This document shows, piece after piece, positions 1 to 8,010 of a stretch of 39,987 nt of DNA; position 1 is the first letter of the stretch; each line of letters begins with the position of its first letter. The notes beneath the pieces were generated by a model. That model saw only the letters and a program-made list of their open reading frames with translations, was not told the origin of the DNA and did no database searches. The DNA is taken from IMG/VR virus record IMGVR_UViG_3300028800_000185, positions 1 to 39,987 of that record. One strand, written 5' to 3'. A program made the translations under genes and the position numbers. The DNA is from a virus.

Positions 1-651
1 TGAATAAGTTGCTGTAATATTAGAACTTGTGAAAGACAAACTAGCGGAACTCGAAGCTGTTAATGTTGCAATTTTGACTAAAGATCCTCCCGCAGCCGCC
101 GCCCCCCATGAAGGTGGACTTCCTGTTGTAGCCGTGAGAACTTGCCCAGTAGTACCATCCGCTAATAAACTTGGAACTCCGGTGGCACTTGTAATGAGGA
201 CGCCATTGTTTGCGGTGGCAAGTCCACCGACTACGTTCGCTGATGATGAGTAGAGAATTTGTGACACAGTAGTCGTACTCGGATATGTAGCCGTACTGTA
301 TGTTGGGTCAGCAGAAGTATTGGCCTGAAGTATTTGTCCTGTAGTTCCTACCGCTGTTGATCCGACTGCGTTTGTAGCGCCGCCCAATAAAACGCCGTGT
401 TGTGTCACAGTGCTCGCCGTTACTGCAGAAGTACCATTACCAGTGAGAACACCTGTTAAAGTAACTGCTCCTGTTCCTCCGCCCGCCACTACAGCCGTTC
501 CAAAAATCGGTTGTGCTGATGCTCCCTGAGAAATTACAGGAACGCCCGATGTAGCCGATGGGGCCACGTTGTTTAGTAGGTTACTAGCACCACCAGTTTG
601 TATGTTGTATTGGGTGATCGTCTGATCTGAGGGATTGATTGTTGTTGGCAT
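1..651 (-). CDS. Tail-fibre/adhesin-type protein, 3' end outside window
   Basis: Reading from ATG at 649-651 the minus strand stays open for 217 codons to the window edge, so the C-terminus is missing. An AAGG ribosome site lies just upstream. The protein is rich in Gly, Ser, Thr and Ala with short beta-type repeats such as GTTGQILQA and SSSANVVGGLATANNGVL; both recur in the next gene (677-1474). The last visible part, SLVKIATLTASSSASLSFT, resembles the start of a beta-sandwich domain common at phage fibre C-termini. It is the last visible gene of the fibre operon that starts at 6579. Exact ligand or receptor is unknown. Confidence 0.75.
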   Translation of the reverse strand, partial: MPTTINPSDQTITQYNIQTGGASNLLNNVAPSATSGVPVISQGASAQPIFGTAVVAGGGTGAVTLTGVLTGNGTSAVTASTVTQHGVLLGGATNAVGSTAVGTTGQILQANTSADPTYSTATYPSTTTVSQILYSSSANVVGGLATANNGVLITSATGVPSLLADGTTGQVLTATTGSPPSWGAAAAGGSLVKIATLTASSSASLSFTSSNITATYS

Positions 652-676
652 AAGTACCTTAATTTAAATTTATCTA

Positions 677-1474
677 CTATGACAAAGTCCAGTTTCCCAC
701 GAAGTGCGAAGCTCGCCACACTGTCGAGGATCCTGATGTAGTACATACAAAAGTGATACAGTCACCAGCATTTGTTGAAACCGCTGTTCCCGTTATACCT
801 GCTGTACCCGATGCCGACCCGATTAAAAGTTGCTGTAAAGCCAAGGGGGTAATAGTTGCTAAACCTGTTTTACCCACTATGATAAATGTGTCTCCAAGTG
901 ATGCAGTCGCAGGAAGAGTATAAGTTACACCCCCTGATCGATCGGTAATATAACCATTTTCAGCTACAATCGTTTGAGTAGCCCCTGATACATCAGTCCA
1001 GGAAAATCCACTTGAAGAGGCTGAAATAGTTATCGAATTCGCTGCATTCGTGACTGTTATCCCCGTACCGGCACTTATCGTGGCCGCTGTAGGTGCTCCA
1101 GAACCGCTCCCGATAATAATCTGACCGTTACTTGCCAGAGCTGTTAAGACAGGTATCCCAGTTGCTCCCGTCGTAAGGACAGCGCTATTAGCCGTTGCTA
1201 GTCCCGCCACTACATTAGCAGATGAGGAATAAAGGAGTTGATTAATTGTAGTCGTGGAAGGAAAAGTCGCCGTCGAATAAACTGGATTAGCACTAGCTCC
1301 ACCCGATTGTAAGATCTGACCAGCACTACCTGGACCTACTGAAGTGATACCATTGCTAGAAGCGCCGATTAACACATCGTGAAGAGTCGTAGTCACTGCG
1401 CTAAATGTAGCTGTGCCATCAAATTTGACTAGACCTGCTGAGGTGATGTTAAGTGAATTAGTGGGCGATGACAT
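677..1474 (-). CDS. Tail-fibre-type protein with shared N- and C-terminal modules
   Basis: A 265-residue protein almost free of charged residues. Residues 1-65 (MSSPTNSLNITSAGLVKFDG onward) match the start of the neighbour at 1476-2126. The middle repeats motifs seen in the partial gene at 1-651. The last 100 residues begin at FSWTDVSG, contain AENGYITDRSGGVTYTLPA and end in WTLS, paralogous to the C-termini of 2133-2990 and 3742-4227. This is a modular trimeric-fibre or adhesin pattern; receptor binding is an inference from composition and position. One base separates it from the upstream gene, so co-transcription is likely. Confidence 0.72.
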   Translation of the reverse strand: MSSPTNSLNITSAGLVKFDGTATFSAVTTTLHDVLIGASSNGITSVGPGSAGQILQSGGASANPVYSTATFPSTTTINQLLYSSSANVVAGLATANSAVLTTGATGIPVLTALASNGQIIIGSGSGAPTAATISAGTGITVTNAANSITISASSSGFSWTDVSGATQTIVAENGYITDRSGGVTYTLPATASLGDTFIIVGKTGLATITPLALQQLLIGSASGTAGITGTAVSTNAGDCITFVCTTSGSSTVWRASHFVGNWTLS

Positions 1475-1475
1475 A

Positions 1476-2126
1476 TTAACCTACCTGGTATCCGTAAATG
1501 TTACTTCCTGCTTTTACTGTCATTGTAATCGTACCAACATTTGCTGACATATAAAAACCTACAGTGTTACCAGCGCTCATTTGGAAAAGTTGAGAAAAAG
1601 AGGAAGTTTGATTAACTGTATTTGCTTGAGGCTGTCCATAGACATTATATGAAAGACCGACTGAAGTAGATTGTATAGTAATCTGAATTCTATTAGTTAT
1701 TACAGTTCCTATTGTGGCAAACATATAAAATATGCCCCCAAATAAGTAATATCCAGTATTTGGAGCCGTAAAAACAGCACCCGTTGTAAGGTTAGATCCT
1801 ACATCAAAAAGCTTTGTTACTGCATTTCCACTCGTACCAAATTGATACGTACCGGATCCGAAATTCCATGCATCATCACCATTTAAAGTAGCACTAAAAC
1901 CAGAGCTTAAACCTGGTGCTACTCGATTTTGATAGGATGGGTTCGCGCTTGCTCCATTGCTAGTTAAAACCTGACCTGATGTTCCTGGTGAAATATTAGT
2001 TATTCCATTTCCTGGGGCGCCAACGAGAGTATTGTATTGCGCTGTTGTGACGGCAGTAAATGTCGTTGAACCATTGAAGTTTACGAGACCTGATGAATTA
2101 AGATTTAATGCGTTACCTGTTCCCAT
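1476..2126 (-). CDS. Tail-fibre-type protein with C1q-like C-terminal domain
   Basis: A 216-residue protein in two parts. Residues 1-68 are the same N-terminal module as in 677-1474 (NLNSSGLVNFNGSTTFTAV and the GTSGQVLTSNGASANPSY stretch). From about residue 75 the pattern changes to a C1q/TNF-like jelly roll: GFSATLN, a central VFTAPNTGYYLFGGIFY strand pair, and a final MTVKAGSNIYGYQV. C1q-like domains form trimers and occur at the tips of some phage fibres. Domain call is by motif only. Likely a receptor-binding tip or accessory fibre. Confidence 0.68.
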   Translation of the reverse strand: MGTGNALNLNSSGLVNFNGSTTFTAVTTAQYNTLVGAPGNGITNISPGTSGQVLTSNGASANPSYQNRVAPGLSSGFSATLNGDDAWNFGSGTYQFGTSGNAVTKLFDVGSNLTTGAVFTAPNTGYYLFGGIFYMFATIGTVITNRIQITIQSTSVGLSYNVYGQPQANTVNQTSSFSQLFQMSAGNTVGFYMSANVGTITMTVKAGSNIYGYQVG

Positions 2127-2132
2127 ATTTTC

Positions 2133-2990
2133 CTACGTTACAACCCACAACCCTTGCGGAGCAGACAATGTGTACCACGTTGTGCTAGATGATCTGTATA
2201 CAAGCTGCAAAGAATCACCTATAGCCGAGCTAGTAATAGTTCCCGCAGATGCAGATATTGAAGCACCTAGTCTAATAAACTGTCCAGTATTTCCTTGAAC
2301 AATCACTGCACTGGCTGTGTCCACAACAAATGCTACCCGATCACCCTCCGAAGGCGATCCAGGAAGGGTTGCAGTTAAGGCAGCTGTACAGAAATAACCG
2401 TTAGAAACAACAGCATTGAAACTCGTGCTTTTATCACTCCATGCTATTCCTGATCCCGTAGCTGTGATGGTAACAGTACCTCCTAGATTCACCGGAGAAC
2501 CACTTACAGAAATACCTACCCCACCTGTCACTGTGATCGCGTTAGATGAAACCTGACCAGATGCAAGAGTGAAGTTGGCTGCATTGTAATAACTAACCCC
2601 TCTTTGAGCTGTAGTTGCATTGCCGACCGTTATAGTAACAGTACTTCCGCTTCCTGAAGTAGCTACCCCCTGAGTAGCATTTCCAAAGACATTTAAATTA
2701 CCCATGGAAGGGGCCGCTGTTCCGGTATCTTCTGTATAAGTAATTGAAGTGGGTGAACTGACAGCAAGATTAATTGTCCCGGAACCATTGGTGACAGTGA
2801 TAGAACCATCAGTGGAAGTTAGATGACCAATTTTTATATGTGGAGATGCTGTAGAACCAATTAGAAGCTGGCCATTTGTCGAAACTTGAGCTGAACCAGT
2901 CGTAGCAGAGGTGCCAGTAAAATCAATATTATTACAGAATAATACCGATTGAGGTGAACCGTCGGAATAATCATTGGCAAAGCCTGGCAT
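2133..2990 (-). CDS. Tail-fibre-type protein, modular
   Basis: A 285-residue beta-rich protein starting MPGFANDYSDGSP. The centre carries the module TGTAAPSMGNLNVFG followed by GSGSTVTITV, which also appears in 3742-4227 and in 4573-6579. The last 100 residues (from WSDKSTSFNAVVSNGYF to LWVVT) are the same C-terminal domain as in 3742-4227 and, more distantly, 677-1474. Seven bases separate it from the next gene downstream. No catalytic motif is visible. A structural fibre or adhesin role is inferred from composition, paralogy and placement. Confidence 0.7.
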   Translation of the reverse strand: MPGFANDYSDGSPQSVLFCNNIDFTGTSATTGSAQVSTNGQLLIGSTASPHIKIGHLTSTDGSITVTNGSGTINLAVSSPTSITYTEDTGTAAPSMGNLNVFGNATQGVATSGSGSTVTITVGNATTAQRGVSYYNAANFTLASGQVSSNAITVTGGVGISVSGSPVNLGGTVTITATGSGIAWSDKSTSFNAVVSNGYFCTAALTATLPGSPSEGDRVAFVVDTASAVIVQGNTGQFIRLGASISASAGTITSSAIGDSLQLVYRSSSTTWYTLSAPQGLWVVT

Positions 2991-3000
2991 TTTTAACCCT

Positions 3001-3729
3001 CTAACTTATAAATATATAGTTTGCTGTTGCTGTCCAATCAATAGTCTCTCCCACTAAACCAGTTACCTGAAAAATAATGTTATTTCCGCTCACTATCATA
3101 TTAGCAATTGGCTCATAACCTGTTTCATTAAAAGTATCTACTTGTTGACCTGTTAGTAATACTGCTGCTGCACCAGTTGTACGCGCACCCGCAACAACTG
3201 TGAATCCTGAACCAAATGGTACAGAAGAATTATATCCTACTATTGCACAATCAAACGTATAAGTTCCTGGTGTAGCCCCCAATCCAAATGTGATGACATT
3301 TCCAGTCACAGCGCCAACCGTAGTTGTTGATCCACAAACGGAATCAAAGCAAGATGTTATAGTGAGCGTGTTTGTTGCTGGATTTCCAGTAACCGTAATA
3401 CCACTGTTTGTGCCTCCAACTACATTAATGACATGCGATCCATCAGGTCCAACATTGCCACCGGTATTACCTGCTAGATAATTAACATCTCCGCCACCAC
3501 CGCCACTACCAGTAACTCGTTGCCAATTAGCCGACACTACACCAACTGAAGTAGTAAAACCAACTAGTATCCACTCAACATTTGACGAAGTGTTAAACCA
3601 TCTCTTTTGAATAGGAAATTGAGTATTATTCGGCGCAGGATCAACAGTAGAAAAATAGGTAATCAGAGCTGTAGTGCTGGTTGTTCCTGTGGCAATTGTA
3701 TAGACGCTGTTCGACGAAGGTAATGTCAT
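3001..3729 (-). CDS. Tail-fibre-type protein sharing N-terminal module with 4573-6579
   Basis: A 242-residue protein. Residues 20-75 (TQFPIQKRWFNTSSNVEWIL, then VVSANWQRV) match residues 33-73 of the large protein at 4573-6579 (KIGQRWVDTASNSEYVLTSF, VVQANWTVL), which suggests a common attachment module. A poly-Gly hinge (GSGGGGGD, about residues 74-81) follows, then a beta-rich C-terminal half ending in WTATANYIFIS that differs from its neighbours. It fits a fibre that docks by its N-terminus and varies at the tip. Function is otherwise unknown. Confidence 0.7.
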   Translation of the reverse strand: MTLPSSNSVYTIATGTTSTTALITYFSTVDPAPNNTQFPIQKRWFNTSSNVEWILVGFTTSVGVVSANWQRVTGSGGGGGDVNYLAGNTGGNVGPDGSHVINVVGGTNSGITVTGNPATNTLTITSCFDSVCGSTTTVGAVTGNVITFGLGATPGTYTFDCAIVGYNSSVPFGSGFTVVAGARTTGAAAVLLTGQQVDTFNETGYEPIANMIVSGNNIIFQVTGLVGETIDWTATANYIFIS

Positions 3730-3741
3730 CTATATTTCCTA

Positions 3742-4227
3742 TTAAGTCACAGTCCAAGTGCCAATCACAACACTTGCTAACCAGGTGGTATCAGCGCTTC
3801 TATAAACAAGTGTTACAGAATCTCCTCGAATATTATTTGCAGCACTGCCAGCAGATGCAGAAACAGCACCTGCGATTCGAATAAATTGCCCTGTATTTGC
3901 CCGAATCGTCAAGATACTAGCCGTATCTACAGTAAAAATAACTACATTGCCTTGAGAAGGTGCAGAGGGCAGAGTCGCTGTTGCAGTGTTAGTAATGAAA
4001 TAACCATTTCCAACAGCAGCATTAAAACTTACCGCTTCATCAGTCCAAGGCTGCTCAGAACCAGTAGCTGTTATCGTTACCGTACTACCGCTTCCTGAAA
4101 CAGTTATCCCCGTTCCGCCTAAGATATTTAATGAGTTGCCTGACGGAGTCGCAGTACCGCTATTGGTTACAAACGAAGTAGGTAAAGATGGATTGCTCGT
4201 CGCTGTAATTACGCCACCCTGACTCAT
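3742..4227 (-). CDS. Short tail-fibre-type protein
   Basis: A 161-residue protein made of two modules. The first 60 residues carry NSGTATPSGNSLNILGG and GSGSTVTITATG. The last 100 residues (PWTDEAVSFNAAVGNGYF to GTWTVT) are a close paralogue of the C-terminal domain at 2133-2990: both contain TVDTAS or VVDTAS, then NTGQFIR, SASAG and LVYRS in the same order. It starts one base before the end of the 111-residue gene, so the two are probably translated together. It may be a minimal version of the larger fibres. Confidence 0.7.
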   Translation of the reverse strand: MSQGGVITATSNPSLPTSFVTNSGTATPSGNSLNILGGTGITVSGSGSTVTITATGSEQPWTDEAVSFNAAVGNGYFITNTATATLPSAPSQGNVVIFTVDTASILTIRANTGQFIRIAGAVSASAGSAANNIRGDSVTLVYRSADTTWLASVVIGTWTVT

Positions 4228-4563
4228 CTATTCTCCTTTTGCGTATAGGATTTCCAAATACACAGAATTCATAGTAGGTGCAGTATCATAAGCAATATAG
4301 AACTGCGATAGAGATTGTAAAGTGAAGTTTTGTACAACCTGACGATTAGATGAAATGTCATAAAGTGTAAAAGAACCAGCAGGAACATAGATCTGATTAT
4401 TTTTTCCATCAAGGGAAATAAACATATTACCATCTGTCAAGTTGACTATTTTAAACGCTCTGACGGTGTGAGTTATTTCTGCCCCAAACTTAGCCAAAGT
4501 ATTTGTTATAGAACCATGAGCAATCACTCTCAACGTATCAAATTCTGCTACGGGTAAACCCAT
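4228..4563 (-). CDS. Hypothetical structural protein in the fibre operon
   Basis: A 111-residue protein (MGLPVAEFDTLRVIAHGSIT) with mixed charge and no low-complexity repeats, unlike its neighbours. The pattern of alternating hydrophobic residues (TVRAFKIVNLTDGNMFISLD, YVPAGSFTLYD) suggests a beta-sandwich. It lies immediately between the 668- and 161-residue fibre genes, with nine bases to the first and no gap to the second. A small collar, chaperone or docking role is possible, but I do not recognise the family. Confidence 0.6.
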   Translation of the reverse strand: MGLPVAEFDTLRVIAHGSITNTLAKFGAEITHTVRAFKIVNLTDGNMFISLDGKNNQIYVPAGSFTLYDISSNRQVVQNFTLQSLSQFYIAYDTAPTMNSVYLEILYAKGE

Positions 4564-4572
4564 TTATACCTC

Positions 4573-6579
4573 TTAGATTGGTCTTATGATCACGTAGTTA
4601 AGGATCGATGTATCAGCTGTCTGTGGTGATCCAGGAGTTCCTAGGATAACGCTAGTCACTACGAAGTTCGTAGATGCTGAGATTGTATAAGTCAATTCTC
4701 CAAGCGTAGTAGAGCCGTTAATAGAAACCCTTGTCAGTAGGATAATGTCCCCTGCCGCAATGTTTGTATTTAGTACTGTCACAGTTCCAGACGCCAACGT
4801 ACAAGTTCCGCAGAAGTCAGTAACCGCACCATGGTGAATTCCAAGATACTTACCTGCGCCATTGATTAAAACGTTTCCAGCTGAAGTAATGGTTGAGCTA
4901 TTGGCAATAGCACCAGTCATTACAATAGTGCCTGATCCCGCCTGGATAGTTGTAGTAGAAGTAGAATTTGTGCTGCCGATTACTACTGTGCTTGTACCAC
5001 CAGCGTTATTTGCGATGTCTACTGTATTGACACCGGCACCATCAGCAATGTGTACAGTATTTCCACCTGTTCCAGTAGAAATATTTGTAGTATTAGCACC
5101 GTTACCGATACCTAGGTTTAGAGTATTTGTAGCTGAAGAGTTACCAACAGTTATCGCACCAGTAGATTGAGCTGTGCCCCCGATTACGATAGTGCCCGTT
5201 GTAGTTGCAGCACCAATTGCATAGGTTGTAGCAGCACCTCCATTCAATGAGAAGCTTCCTGTTGCACCAGCTTTTATTGTAGTTGTTGCGCCACCTGTTG
5301 CAGAACCTAGAGCTACCACCGATGCAAATGCACCGTTACCGATAGCGATTGTGTTCGCTGCATCGATACCAATATTAATAGTACCACCTGTACCCACGAT
5401 TGCATAAGTTGAACCTACTGCAATTGTAGAAGTGATATTACCAGCACTAGATGAACCAAAGTTTAGAACGTGAGCCGCAGCTCCAGTCCCGATATTGACG
5501 GTACCAGCTGTTGTTGCTGCTGCTGAACCAAATAGATTGAAAGCCAGAGTACCAGCCGTCGCGTTACCATTAAGCACGTTTACTGTAGAGTTAACAGCAG
5601 TTGCTCCTGAAGAGATATTAACGAGCTGAGCACCAGCCGTTCCAGCACCGTTCATGATACTTACAGTCGAGTTAGCACCAGATGCACCAGAATTGATATT
5701 GGTGACGTTGGCAACAGTGTTAGCACCGTTGTTAATTGACACAGTATTTCCGCCTGTTCCAGCGGCTATTCCCACAGTTGTACCACCATTACCAGCAGCT
5801 ACATTGACTACGTTAGCAGCAGCACCGCCAGCTACATTGACTGTTGTCGCTCCAGCACCCGCACCAATTGCCACGATGTTAGTACCACTAGATGAACCCA
5901 AAGTGATAGTACCTGTTTGAGCTGTACCACCAAGTGTATAAGTACCTGTTGTAGTGGCCGCTCCCACTGTGTAAGTCGAAGTAGCTGCACCATTGAGCAC
6001 ATAGTTACCAGTTCCAATATGTTCTACAAGACCAGCTGCACCAGTAACATTACCAATAGTAATTACTCTGGCACCTACAGTGCCTATGTTAATAGCATCT
6101 GTATGAGCATCTGTACCGATGTTGATCGCTGTACCACCTGAATTTAAAGTAGCACCTGCATCACCAGTTAGTAGACCTGTTACTTCAAGAGAACCCGGGG
6201 TTATGACTGAACTTGCCAAGTGAAGAGTTACCGTTGCTCCAGAACCTGTCGTTGTAAGTTGGCTGCTAGCTCCAGCAATATTAATGTTACCAGCACTAGG
6301 AACAACCACAGTTGAATCATCAGTAGTTAAAGTGGCAACACCTCCTGCACTACCGCCAATACCAAGAACCGTCCAATTAGCCTGTACGACTCCGTTTACA
6401 GTAGAGAAAGAAGTCAAAACGTATTCTGAGTTCGAAGCTGTATCAACCCAACGCTGACCAATTTTGAATTGTGTGTTTGTTATACCAGGAGTCGTAGTTG
6501 CGATAACAGGCGAATATGAACCCGCTGTTCCGAATCCCTGAGAGTATAGTTGAGCTGCAAAAGGTTGCTGATTGGACAT
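4573..6579 (-). CDS. Large repetitive beta-strand fibre protein
   Basis: A 668-residue protein and the first gene of the fibre operon; the start has a GAGGAA ribosome site. Residues 1-75 hold the docking-like module shared with 3001-3729. From about residue 110 to 560 it consists of short degenerate repeats of the type N-[IV]-x-x-G-x-G-x-x-x-[NT]-[TV], for example INIGTDAHTDAINIGTVGA and TVHIADGAGVNTVDIAN, a layout expected for a beta-helix or triple beta-spiral shaft. The last 110 residues are non-repetitive (from KYLGIHHGAVTDFCGTCTLA) and probably form the tip. Alternative: a surface adhesin rather than a fibre. Confidence 0.72.
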   Translation of the reverse strand: MSNQQPFAAQLYSQGFGTAGSYSPVIATTTPGITNTQFKIGQRWVDTASNSEYVLTSFSTVNGVVQANWTVLGIGGSAGGVATLTTDDSTVVVPSAGNINIAGASSQLTTTGSGATVTLHLASSVITPGSLEVTGLLTGDAGATLNSGGTAINIGTDAHTDAINIGTVGARVITIGNVTGAAGLVEHIGTGNYVLNGAATSTYTVGAATTTGTYTLGGTAQTGTITLGSSSGTNIVAIGAGAGATTVNVAGGAAANVVNVAAGNGGTTVGIAAGTGGNTVSINNGANTVANVTNINSGASGANSTVSIMNGAGTAGAQLVNISSGATAVNSTVNVLNGNATAGTLAFNLFGSAAATTAGTVNIGTGAAAHVLNFGSSSAGNITSTIAVGSTYAIVGTGGTINIGIDAANTIAIGNGAFASVVALGSATGGATTTIKAGATGSFSLNGGAATTYAIGAATTTGTIVIGGTAQSTGAITVGNSSATNTLNLGIGNGANTTNISTGTGGNTVHIADGAGVNTVDIANNAGGTSTVVIGSTNSTSTTTIQAGSGTIVMTGAIANSSTITSAGNVLINGAGKYLGIHHGAVTDFCGTCTLASGTVTVLNTNIAAGDIILLTRVSINGSTTLGELTYTISASTNFVVTSVILGTPGSPQTADTSILNYVIIRPI

Positions 6580-6679
6580 GATTTTTTCCTCGACTTAGAT
6601 AACCTGAGTATAGGAAAGGAAAGATTTTAATACTATTAAATCCAAATATATTTTATAATTAAAGCCATCGGAGGTAATA

Positions 6680-7003
6680 ATGCTTGCTAAAATTGTACGC
6701 GGTCAATTATACTTAGGTACGTGGCAACTATCTCAGATCGTTGGGTTTGAACACCGACGATTAACCAGACTGATAGAGTCCATAAAAGACGTATTACCTG
6801 GTTTAATAACAGATAAGTGCGTAACAGGTTCCGCAGGGCCAAGACCCAAAGAATACCTCTTACACGACGATAATTTACGCCTAGTCGTATCAATGATGCC
6901 AGGGACGAGGTTTAACTTGTGGGTCAAGAAGGTTGCTTTAGAGCAGGAATGCTTGATCCAGTTTTTGAATGAGAACGAGAGTAATATGAAGAGGAAGGAA
7001 TAA
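6680..7003 (+). CDS. Small putative DNA-binding or regulatory protein
   Basis: A 107-residue protein that starts after a strong GGAGG site at 6670-6674. The N-terminal part, LGTWQLSQIVGFEHRRLTRL, has the spacing of a helix-turn-helix and recalls the DNA-binding half of Rha/Ant-type phage regulators, though I cannot confirm the family. The centre, GPRPKEYLLHDDNLRLVVSM, looks like a short beta-wing. It leads the plus-strand array, and its stop overlaps the next start at 7003. A role as local regulator is inferred. Confidence 0.55.
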   Translation: MLAKIVRGQLYLGTWQLSQIVGFEHRRLTRLIESIKDVLPGLITDKCVTGSAGPRPKEYLLHDDNLRLVVSMMPGTRFNLWVKKVALEQECLIQFLNENESNMKRKE

Positions 7004-7314
7004 TGGACTGGACGCAAGTTTCAACAATATTTGGACCGAATATGGAAATTATTCAAATTGGCGCTGCGTTATTTGCCTTCATAGCTTTAATTTGGGCGAT
7101 CAGAAGTCCATTTAAAGCAGACATTAATGCTCTACGCTCAGAGATGCATTCTGATATCAATTCTCTCAGGACAGATACTCTTTCCTTGATTAATTCAATG
7201 AGAGCAGAGAATCTTGCATTTCAAACCGAGGTCCGTGGGTGGAAAGAAGAAATGCATAAAGAATCAAAGGATTTTCACGGAAGGCTTTGTGCTATAGAAA
7301 GGGAGAGGAAATAA
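7003..7314 (+). CDS. Small membrane protein with coiled coil, copy A of MDWTQ family
   Basis: A 103-residue protein: a short N-terminus (MDWTQVSTIFGPN), one hydrophobic segment at about residues 17-34 (IIQIGAALFAFIALIW), then a long heptad-like helix and a conserved tail (KDFHGRLCAIERERK). It is the first of five copies or remnants in 7003-9226. The first 45 nucleotides are identical to the start of copy B, which marks a recent duplication. Its stop and the next start overlap as TAATG. The anchor-plus-coil plan fits an inner-membrane lysis accessory or superinfection factor, but no family is recognised. Confidence 0.65.
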   Translation: MDWTQVSTIFGPNMEIIQIGAALFAFIALIWAIRSPFKADINALRSEMHSDINSLRTDTLSLINSMRAENLAFQTEVRGWKEEMHKESKDFHGRLCAIERERK

Positions 7315-7604
7315 TGGACTGGACGCAAGTTTCAACAATATTTGGACCGAATATGGAAGGACTGCAATTTGGTGCAACTCTTGTAGCTATTTTAGCGCTA
7401 ATTTGGACCATTCGTGGTGTAAACAAATCAGATATAAATTCTTTGCGCTCCGAAGTTCGTGGGGATCTTAATACATTAAGATCTGAGATTCATTCTGATT
7501 CTTTAGCTCTTAAAACTGAATTAAGAGGTTGGAGGGAGGATTTGCATAAAGAATCAAAGGATTTTCACGGAAGGCTTTGTGCTATAGAAAGGGAGAGGAA
7601 ATAA
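7314..7604 (+). CDS. Small membrane protein with coiled coil, copy B
   Basis: A 96-residue protein from the ATG at 7314; an upstream in-frame ATG at 7287 lies inside copy A and lacks its own ribosome site. Same plan as copy A: MDWTQVSTIFGPN, a hydrophobic helix (LQFGATLVAILALIW), a charged coil (SDINSLRSEVRGDLNTLRSE) and the tail KDFHGRLCAIERERK. The ends are nearly identical to copy A at DNA level while the middle has diverged, which suggests gene conversion or selection on both ends. Confidence 0.65.
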   Translation: MDWTQVSTIFGPNMEGLQFGATLVAILALIWTIRGVNKSDINSLRSEVRGDLNTLRSEIHSDSLALKTELRGWREDLHKESKDFHGRLCAIERERK

Positions 7605-7792
7605 TGGATTGGACTCAAGTTTTAGCGATAGTAGGATCAAATCTACTATTCAGTGTTACTCTATTCTTTTGGAATAGATCTGAATCAAGATCAGATATAA
7701 GAATGATGCTAGCCATGATAGACGGGATTCAGAAAGAGATGAAAGACTTTCACGGAAAACTTTGCGCTATTGAAGAAAGGGGGAGGAAGTGA
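7604..7792 (+). CDS. Small membrane protein, copy C (short coil)
   Basis: A 62-residue protein starting at the ATG at 7604, which overlaps the stop of copy B. It keeps the MDWTQV start, a hydrophobic segment (IVGSNLLFSVTLFFW) and the tail MKDFHGKLCAIEERGRK, but the coil is much shorter than in copies A and B. The stop overlaps the GTG of the next small gene at 7789. Length variation of the coil between copies is the main difference within this family. Confidence 0.62.
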   Translation: MDWTQVLAIVGSNLLFSVTLFFWNRSESRSDIRMMLAMIDGIQKEMKDFHGKLCAIEERGRK

Positions 7793-7890
7793 TTAGCTTT
7801 GGATTTCTGTTCACTGTAATTTTAATCTGGTTGGTTTATCTTGGAATGAAGGATTCCGATTATTCGATCAATCCATCCGAAGGACTTTAA
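7789..7890 (+). CDS. Tiny single-pass membrane protein
   Basis: A 33-residue reading frame from GTG at 7789, overlapping copy C by four bases (GTGA) and preceded by GGAGGAA. It has one hydrophobic segment (FGFLFTVILIWLVYLGM) and a short polar tail ending SEGL. Translational coupling to copy C and the strong ribosome site support it despite its size. It could be a holin-like or assembly partner of the MDWTQ proteins; that is inference. Confidence 0.5.
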   Translation: MISFGFLFTVILIWLVYLGMKDSDYSINPSEGL

Positions 7891-7913
7891 TCTTCAACTA
7901 ACTTAAATTTTCC

Positions 7914-7939
7914 AAGGGGGAAAAAATGATTTGGGCAGG
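7914..7939 (+). repeat. 26-bp direct repeat flanking the P63C gene (left copy)
   Basis: The 26 bases at 7914-7939 are identical to 9211-9236. Each runs from a purine-rich ribosome site (AAGGGGGAAAAA) into the start of a small gene beginning MIWAG. The left copy leads only to a truncated frame, the right copy to an intact one. The two copies bracket the P63C gene and part of the array, so they record a segmental duplication or the insertion of cargo between duplicated units. Confidence 0.75.
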
Positions 7940-7982
7940 TTTTTGTTTTATGACTTGTTTTATATCGCCTCGTTCGGTATAA
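7926..7982 (+). pseudogene. Truncated copy of the 41-residue MIWAG membrane protein
   Basis: ATG at 7926 opens an 18-codon frame, MIWAGFCFMTCFISPR..., that starts like the intact protein at 9223-9348 (MIWAGICLAFG) and stops at TAA 7980-7982. It has the same strong ribosome site. The break in similarity falls where the P63C promoter begins. It is read here as a remnant; a functional 18-residue peptide cannot be excluded. Confidence 0.45.
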
Positions 7983-7983
7983 T
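7955..7983 (+). promoter_or_regulatory. Promoter of the P63C gene
   Basis: TTGTTT at 7955-7960 and a perfect TATAAT at 7978-7983 are separated by exactly 17 bases. The expected start of transcription near 7990 gives a leader of about 20 bases before the GGAGAG site (8002-8007) and the ATG at 8011. A private promoter suggests that the P63C gene is expressed independently of the surrounding array, as lysogenic-conversion or moron genes often are. Confidence 0.6.
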
Positions 7984-8010
7984 TCCGATCGAAATCAAAT
8001 CGGAGAGACA

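Noticed and set aside
5654-5920. Plus-strand frames inside the fibre genes (for example 5654-5920, 4862-5170)
   Set aside because: They are antisense shadows of the repetitive fibre genes, rich in Val, Pro and Ala, without ribosome sites.
6654-6659. TATAAT before the 6680 gene as a firm promoter
   Set aside because: The hexamer is perfect but no -35 element lies at the right distance, so I did not list it as a feature.
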